A stretch of 35,561 nt of DNA. It comes from Candidatus Acidiferrales bacterium (GTDB lineage Bacteria > Acidobacteriota > Terriglobia > Acidiferrales > DATBWB01). Positions 31,214 to 35,561 of this stretch are shown in pieces (the first letter of the stretch is position 1; each line of letters begins with the position of its first letter). The stretch is taken from positions 1-35,561 of the forward strand of contig DATBWB010000045.1 in assembly GCA_036514995.1 (NCBI GenBank), read 5' to 3'. The notes beneath the pieces were generated by a model. It saw only the letters and a program-made list of their open reading frames with translations, searched no databases and had not been told where the DNA came from. The position numbers and the translations under genes are program-made.

Positions 31214-32419
31214 ATGAACGCCACCTTTCCCGAACTCAACCCGCCTGTCCGGATCATGCTGACGCCCGGGCCGTCGCTCATGCACCCGCGCGTCTATCGC
31301 GCCATGGTCACGCCCATCATCGGCCACCTCGATTACCGCTTTATGGGCGTCATGGACGAAGTGCAGACGATGCTGCGGAATGTCATGCGCACGAAGAACA
31401 AGTTGACGATTCCCCTCTCGGGCAGCGGCAGCGCCGCGATTGAAGCGGCCATGATCAATTTCCTGGAAGAGGGCGACGCGGCGATCATCTGCGTGGCCGG
31501 CCATTTTGCCGAGCGCATGGCAGAAGTGGCGACTCGGGTGGGAGCCACGGTGATCCGCGTGGAGGCGCCGTGGGGGCAGCCGGTGGATCCGCAAAAAGTG
31601 CGCGAGGCAGCCAGGGGGCAAAAGATCAAGCTCATCGGCATGGTGCATGGCGAAACTTCAACCGGCATTTTTCAACCGATCGCACCTTATCGTGAGGTTG
31701 CCGACGAATGTGGCGCTTTGCTGGTGGTGGACGCGGTGGCAACGTTGGCCGGCGTGCCGCTCGACGTGGATCAGGATCGAATAGATGTCTGCTTCAGCGG
31801 AACGCAGAAGTGCCTGAGCGCGCCTCCCGGGATGGCCCCGATTACGGTTGGGCCGCGCGGCGAAGAGGTTTTGAGCCGCCGCAAGTCCAAAGTTTCAAGC
31901 TGGTATCTGGACCTGACCATCGTCCAAAAATATTGGGGCAAGGATCGAACCTACCACCATACGCCGCCGATCAGCCTTATCTTCGGCCTGCATGAAGCGT
32001 TGCGCATGGTGGAGGAGGAGGGGCTGGAAGGGCGCTGGCAGCGACACAAGCTGCACGCCCAGGCGCTGGTTGCCGGCCTGGAAGGAATGGGGCTGGAGAT
32101 GGTGGCAGCGCCGGCGCATCGCATGATCACCGTGATTGCCATCAAGGCCCCGGCGGGAATCGAGGAAGTCAAAGTCCGCCGGCGAATGCTGGACGAGCAC
32201 AACCTGGAAATTGCGGGCGGGTTCGGCCAGTTTGCCGGAAAAATTTTCCGCATCGGCTTGATGGGGTACGGCGCCCACCGCAACAACGTGCTGCTGGTGC
32301 TGGCGACGCTGGAGAAGGTGCTGGGCGAATTTGGCTTCCGCGCCCCGGCGGGCGCGGGCGTCGTGGCGGCGGAACGAGTCTATGCCGGCGCGCATGAGCT
32401 GGCCGACGTTCGAACCTAG
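31214..32419 (+). CDS. Class V aminotransferase (alanine-glyoxylate / serine-pyruvate type)
   Basis: 401 aa; ATG 31214 with GGAGG 8 nt upstream. PLP enzyme of the AGXT/SPT family: TPGPSLMHPRVY start, SGSGSAAIEAA (69-79) for phosphate binding, HGETSTG (145-151), the PLP-pairing D173 in VVDAVATLAG, and Schiff-base K199 in FSGTQKCLSAPPG. GQFAGKIFRIGLMGY closes the active site. It transfers an amino group from alanine or serine to glyoxylate or a 2-oxoacid. Cytoplasmic. Flanked by small unknown genes, with the downstream one starting 17 bp after its stop. Confidence 0.93.
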   Translation: MNATFPELNPPVRIMLTPGPSLMHPRVYRAMVTPIIGHLDYRFMGVMDEVQTMLRNVMRTKNKLTIPLSGSGSAAIEAAMINFLEEGDAAIICVAGHFAERMAEVATRVGATVIRVEAPWGQPVDPQKVREAARGQKIKLIGMVHGETSTGIFQPIAPYREVADECGALLVVDAVATLAGVPLDVDQDRIDVCFSGTQKCLSAPPGMAPITVGPRGEEVLSRRKSKVSSWYLDLTIVQKYWGKDRTYHHTPPISLIFGLHEALRMVEEEGLEGRWQRHKLHAQALVAGLEGMGLEMVAAPAHRMITVIAIKAPAGIEEVKVRRRMLDEHNLEIAGGFGQFAGKIFRIGLMGYGAHRNNVLLVLATLEKVLGEFGFRAPAGAGVVAAERVYAGAHELADVRT

Positions 32420-32435
32420 TTCCTTGCAAGAGTCA

Positions 32436-32792
32436 ATGTCTTCGATTGCTCCCGGATTTGTGGACAGCTTTGACGTGGATTGCCGGCTGACCGGCGAGCG
32501 CTTCAAGGTTCGCTTTTCTCATTTGTGGTCGGCCATCGCCACCCGCCATGCCGATACGCTTGACTGCAAATTTTTTGTGAATGGCCGCCCAGTAGTCGTG
32601 GCGCTCGCATTGACGGGTTTGCTGGAATACCACAGACAGAATGGCCGGGTGCTTCCCGACGCCCTGGCAAGTCAGGTGGCCGCCCACTACCTCAAGCAAC
32701 GCCTCGAGGAAGCCGATGAACGCGCCGAGTACGATGCCTCCGCCGCCGAGGTCGTCGAGCTGATGGGCAAGCTCGGACTGCTGCGCCACTGA
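32436..32792 (+). CDS. Hypothetical protein, 118 aa
   Basis: ATG 32436 chosen because it follows the aminotransferase stop by 17 bp; earlier in-frame starts overlap that gene. SFDVDCRLTGERFKVRFSHL, RHADTLDCKFFVNGRPVVV and VALALTGLLEYHRQNG suggest an alpha/beta domain; the second half is helical and acidic (QRLEEADERAEYDASAAEV). No recognised motif. Likely co-transcribed with the aminotransferase. Ribosome site GCAAGAG is weak. Confidence 0.68.
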   Translation: MSSIAPGFVDSFDVDCRLTGERFKVRFSHLWSAIATRHADTLDCKFFVNGRPVVVALALTGLLEYHRQNGRVLPDALASQVAAHYLKQRLEEADERAEYDASAAEVVELMGKLGLLRH

Positions 32793-32830
32793 TCGCGGCC
32801 GCAGCGTGAATCCTTCAGGTTGAACCCAAC

Positions 32831-32989
32831 CTACGCGTCGGAAAGGTCTTCTTCAAACTGGGGCGGCTCTTCCACCTCACTTGCTTCGAGAATAGCACCA
32901 CAGTCAAGGCACTCCCGGTATTCGGCGTCCTTGTCCTTGGCGACCAGGCGAGTCCGGGCGTGCGGGCAGGGATTCGTTGCGTTCGGCAT
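32831..32989 (-). CDS. Zinc-ribbon-like mini-protein, 52 aa
   Basis: Read from the minus strand: ATG 32989, stop TAG 32833-32831. The protein begins MPNATNPCPHARTRLVAKDK, followed by EYRECLDCG and an acidic tail (EASEVEEPPQFEEDLSDA). C8-P-H10 and C27-x2-C30 provide four metal ligands in CxH...CxxC spacing, a small zinc ribbon. No clear ribosome site. It is downstream of the MFS gene by 62 bp on the same strand and convergent with the 118-aa gene. Confidence 0.62.
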   Translation of the reverse strand: MPNATNPCPHARTRLVAKDKDAEYRECLDCGAILEASEVEEPPQFEEDLSDA

Positions 32990-33051
32990 GATGGAAAGCT
33001 TGATTCTACTCGAAGGCGCGACCCCCGGAACAAGAATTACTCAAGAATTGT

Positions 33052-34356
33052 TCAATGGCCAGAGGCGGGAACAGAAGGGAGGGCGCGAAAGCGTTCCAGA
33101 GCCGGGTGAATCATTCCCCGGTGGCGGATCAGGTTGGCCACACCGAGAAAGCCAATTGCCCCGATGAGCTGCATCGCCAGCGCCACCAGCAACCCCGCGC
33201 GCAAATCCCACCGATCGGCAATCGCCCCCACCAGCGCGGAAGAGGGTGCATCTCCCAAAAGGTGTACCACGAACATGTAAACGCCGAAGGCGGTAGCATG
33301 AGCCCGCGCTGGGATCAGGTCGTGGATGATGGCCGTGACCGGGCCGTGATACCAGCTCATGAAAAAGGCCGCTACAAAGAAGGCGAAAAGAAACTGTCCC
33401 TTGGTCGGCGCGAACAGCGCCCAGAGGATCACGGGAACAGAAACCAGAAAGGCCGTGGCGATGGTGAGGGCGCGACCCTGAGGCCAGCGACGTTCCAGGC
33501 TGTCAGCCACCCAGCCGCCGGTGAGCACGCCGGTCATTACCGCAACCAAAAGTATCGCGCCGAGAGTCACTCCGGCTTCTTTCAGCGAAAAATCCTGATA
33601 GCGTGTGACGAAGGTCGGGCCCCAGGCGCCGATCGCTCCAGCGGCGAAGGTGATAAGGGTTCCGCTCGCCAGCAGCGCCACATAGGCGGGAACGCGAAAA
33701 AGAAGCTTCACCGGGACCATCTCGCGTGACTTTGATCCCGCGCCTAACCCCGAGGCTTTCGCCCCGGTATATCGGGGCAAGGGAAGGGAGGGCGGCTCTT
33801 TCAGGCGAAAGACCATCAGGCCCAGGAGCAGACCCGGAACGCCAACCAGGAAGAACGCCGGTCGCCAGCCTTTCCATTCGCCGATGATGCCGCCGGCCGC
33901 CAGGGCGAGCGTGGCTCCGGCCAGCATCCCCATGTTGAAGAAAGACTGCACGCGGGCGCGAAATTCTTGCGGATAGGCGCCGGAGATCATCGAGACCGCC
34001 GCCGGCGCATACACCGCTTCCCCCACACCCAACAAAGAGCGGGCAATCAAGAGCTGGCGAAAGGATTGCACGGTGCCGGTAACGAAGGTGACAGCGCTCC
34101 AGAAAAGTACCCCGTAGGTAATCAGGCGCGTGCGCGACACGCGATCCGCCAGCCAGCCAAACGGAATCGAGGCGCAGGACTGAACCACGATGAAAACCGT
34201 AATCAGCAATCCCAGTTGCAGATCGCTCACCTCAAAATCCTTTTTGATGAGAACGAACAAGGGATTGATCAGGACGCGGTCAATGTAGTTGACGAAATTG
34301 ATGAGGGTGAGGATCAGCAGGAGTTTGTATTGGTAGCGCGTGAACCGCAGAGTCAT
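33052..34356 (-). CDS. MFS transporter (spinster-like)
   Basis: 434 aa with about 12 membrane helices. The MFS signature after helix 2 is GWLADRVSRTRLITYG, and the second-half counterpart is GGWVADSLERRWPQGRA. NFVNYIDRVLINPLFVLIKKDF and ARSLLGVGEAVYAPAAVSMIS resemble the Spinster/hexuronate-type families. The central cytoplasmic loop (about 200) contains PRYTGAKASGLGAGSK, coded by a palindrome at 33761-33778. Substrate unknown. Start ATG 34356, weak ribosome site. Divergent from the AI-2E-family gene. Confidence 0.93.
   Translation of the reverse strand: MTLRFTRYQYKLLLILTLINFVNYIDRVLINPLFVLIKKDFEVSDLQLGLLITVFIVVQSCASIPFGWLADRVSRTRLITYGVLFWSAVTFVTGTVQSFRQLLIARSLLGVGEAVYAPAAVSMISGAYPQEFRARVQSFFNMGMLAGATLALAAGGIIGEWKGWRPAFFLVGVPGLLLGLMVFRLKEPPSLPLPRYTGAKASGLGAGSKSREMVPVKLLFRVPAYVALLASGTLITFAAGAIGAWGPTFVTRYQDFSLKEAGVTLGAILLVAVMTGVLTGGWVADSLERRWPQGRALTIATAFLVSVPVILWALFAPTKGQFLFAFFVAAFFMSWYHGPVTAIIHDLIPARAHATAFGVYMFVVHLLGDAPSSALVGAIADRWDLRAGLLVALAMQLIGAIGFLGVANLIRHRGMIHPALERFRALPSVPASGH
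33761..33778. repeat. In-frame palindrome inside the MFS gene
   Basis: GCCCCG-GTATAT-CGGGGC (6-bp stem) preceded by CCCCGAGGCTTTCGCCCCGG. It lies in the codons of the loop between the two six-helix halves. It belongs to the CCCCG...CGGGG set seen at 5164, 21630 and 19609. Confidence 0.7.
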
Positions 34357-34383
34357 AAAGGAATGGAGCGGCGACGAAGCCGG

Positions 34384-34394
34384 TATTATATACT
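34384..34394. promoter_or_regulatory. AT-rich divergent promoter core
   Basis: TATTATATACT holds TATACT (34389-34394) for the plus strand, 28 nt before the GTG of the AI-2E-family gene. It also holds TATAAT on the minus strand (34385-34390), 29 nt before the MFS ATG. Neither has a clear -35 box. The two genes would share overlapping -10 elements. Confidence 0.4.
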
Positions 34395-34421
34395 GTCATC
34401 GCCTCACCGACGAGGATCCCG

Positions 34422-35480
34422 GTGGATGCGTCCTCACAATCCCGGCTGGCCCAGCGCCGCGAGCAGGTGGCCGGCCTGCTCTTTTTCGTGCTGGTGTTTG
34501 CCCTAGCCTACGCCATGTTCCGGATTTTTGTTCCCTTCCTGGTGCCCCTGGCCTGGGCAGCCGTGCTGGTTGTGTTTTTTTATCCCTTACAGCGCCGGCT
34601 GCAATCCCGGTTGGGCCGCCCGGCTGGAGCCGCGCTGCTCAGCACCTTTCTGGTCACCGTGATCCTGATTGTGCCGGCGTTTTTTCTGGCTTCGGCGTTT
34701 GTGAGGGAGGGAGTGCAGGCGGCGCAATCCTTGCAGGGGATGATCGAGGGTGGGCGGTTGGGGGTGGTGGAGCACTGGCGCGAATGGATTGTGCGGCATG
34801 CGCCCGTCCGACTGGATGGGACGGAAGGGCTGGTGCGCGAGCAAACCGAGCGCATCGCCCGCTGGCTGGCCTCGCAGGCGGCGGCGATCGCCCGAAACGT
34901 GGCTGCCTTTCTATTCCAGTTTGTGGTGACCCTGCTGGCGATGTTCTATTTCTTTCGGGACGGGCCGCGGGTGGTGGAGAAGTTGCGCGGCCTGGTGCCA
35001 CTGGAGGCCGAGCACCGCGATTTTCTCTTGCGCCGCGTCCGCGAACTCATCCAGGTGACCATCCGGAGCAGTTTTGTGGTGGCCGGACTGCAAGGCGTGA
35101 TCGGCGGGTTGCTCTTCTGGGTTGTGGGGATCTCCTCACCCATTTTTTGGGGAGTGACTATGGGCTTCCTTGGGCTGTTGCCGCTGATCGGGCCCTGGCT
35201 CATCTGGATGCCGGCGGGCGTCGTGCTCCTGGCCGAGGGCATGACCGTCCGCGGCTTGGCCGTGCTTTTGGTCGGCGCGGGCGTTGTCAGCATGGCGGAC
35301 AATGTTCTACGCCCGGCGCTGATTGGAACGAGCGCCAGGCTGAGCGGGCTGTTGATCTTTATCAGCGTGCTCGGTGGGATTGCTGCCTTCGGGATGCTCG
35401 GGCTGGTTCTTGGACCGATCCTTGTCGTCTGCGCCGTCAGCTTGATGGAAACGTACGCCGAGCGGACTTCCCCGGGATAA
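34422..35480 (+). CDS. AI-2E family (UPF0118) permease
   Basis: 352 aa from GTG 34422, GAGGA 5 nt upstream. Family layout: two hairpins of membrane helices at the N-terminus (LLFFVLVFALAYAMFRIFVP, VPLAWAAVLVVFFYPLQRRL), a soluble helical middle (100-150), and conserved C-terminal helices with VVAGLQGVIGGLLFWVVGI, LGLLPLIGPWLIWMPAG and LVLGPILVVCAVSLMETY. Family members include autoinducer-2 exporters and Na+/H+ antiporters, so the true substrate is unknown. Shares a 65-bp divergent region with the MFS gene. Confidence 0.93.
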   Translation: MDASSQSRLAQRREQVAGLLFFVLVFALAYAMFRIFVPFLVPLAWAAVLVVFFYPLQRRLQSRLGRPAGAALLSTFLVTVILIVPAFFLASAFVREGVQAAQSLQGMIEGGRLGVVEHWREWIVRHAPVRLDGTEGLVREQTERIARWLASQAAAIARNVAAFLFQFVVTLLAMFYFFRDGPRVVEKLRGLVPLEAEHRDFLLRRVRELIQVTIRSSFVVAGLQGVIGGLLFWVVGISSPIFWGVTMGFLGLLPLIGPWLIWMPAGVVLLAEGMTVRGLAVLLVGAGVVSMADNVLRPALIGTSARLSGLLIFISVLGGIAAFGMLGLVLGPILVVCAVSLMETYAERTSPG

Positions 35481-35520
35481 TCGGCTCTTTTTGCCTTGCC
35501 GCGGCGGCTGTGCTAGATTA

Positions 35521-35560
35521 GCCCGCGCCTGCCCGCCATTCCACGCTGGCAGGGGCGGGC
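35521..35560. repeat. Hairpin at the window end
   Basis: GCCCGCGCCTGCC (35521-35533) pairs with GGCAGGGGCGGGC (35548-35560), 12 of 13 positions, 14-nt loop. No T-run; it may be another dispersed palindrome or continue beyond the window. Confidence 0.55.
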
Positions 35561-35561
35561 G

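Noticed and set aside
34340-35521. 393-aa plus-strand open frame
   Set aside because: Overlaps the AI-2E-family gene in another frame; Gly/Arg/Ala-rich without membrane helices.

Overview
The window is a chromosomal stretch of a GC-rich (about 60 % by eye) Gram-negative-type bacterium. Signal peptides, a Tat-type leader, several periplasmic c-type cytochromes and a diheme peroxidase imply an aerobic or micro-aerobic respirer. The large secreted M14 peptidase, the unusual bc-type complex with a multiheme cytochrome, and the many dispersed GC-rich palindromes recall Acidobacteriota. That placement is inference; no rRNA or tRNA gene is present to test it. I see no phage, plasmid, CRISPR or complete transposase gene.

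Layout. 1-5.9 kb: repeat copies, two small unknown genes, a secreted M14 carboxypeptidase-like protein, a secreted HExxH protein and a SnoaL/NTF2-fold protein. 5.9-7.8 kb: BioY biotin transporter, a tiny membrane protein, a lone receiver domain, and a fabL-like remnant cut off at a palindrome-rich repeat block. 7.8-11.4 kb, minus strand: PerR-type regulator, diheme cytochrome c peroxidase, Tat-exported metallophosphoesterase and monoheme cytochrome c, reading as one oxidative-stress/periplasmic redox operon. The perR promoter overlaps a PerR-box-like operator and the message looks leaderless. 11.5-12.7 kb: an unknown gene and a HAD hydrolase, divergent. 12.8-16.0 kb: cysM, JAMM protease, CysO/MoaD-like carrier and MoeZ-like activating enzyme, the set needed for cysteine synthesis from a protein thiocarboxylate. 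16.2-21.2 kb: Xaa-Pro peptidase, envelope proteins, peroxiredoxin and a double-ACT protein among repeats. 21.7-28.2 kb: a respiratory cluster (tetraheme-type c, GltD-like FAD/NAD(P)/Fe-S protein, Rieske, fused cytochrome b, pentaheme c, cyclic-nucleotide-binding protein). 28.2-35.5 kb: MTH1187/UPF0045 protein, a large PEPCK/HprK-like P-loop protein, a class V aminotransferase flanked by small unknown genes, a zinc-ribbon mini-protein, an MFS transporter and an AI-2E-family permease.

Two repeat systems cut across this layout. The first is a roughly 100-bp element with terminal inverted repeats GTGCCGTTCCAACT / AGTTGGAACGGCAC, present intact, decayed and in part, without its own gene. The second is a diverse set of short perfect palindromes. 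They lie between genes but also in frame inside at least three protein genes and at the C-terminal end of the CysO-like gene, like the palindromic elements that invade genes in Rickettsia. The most interesting leads are these in-frame palindromes, the sulfur carrier whose Gly-Gly is buried under a 20-residue tail next to a JAMM protease, the compact PerR operator/promoter/start, the bc complex linked to an NAD(P)-type flavoprotein, and the PEPCK/HprK-like protein.
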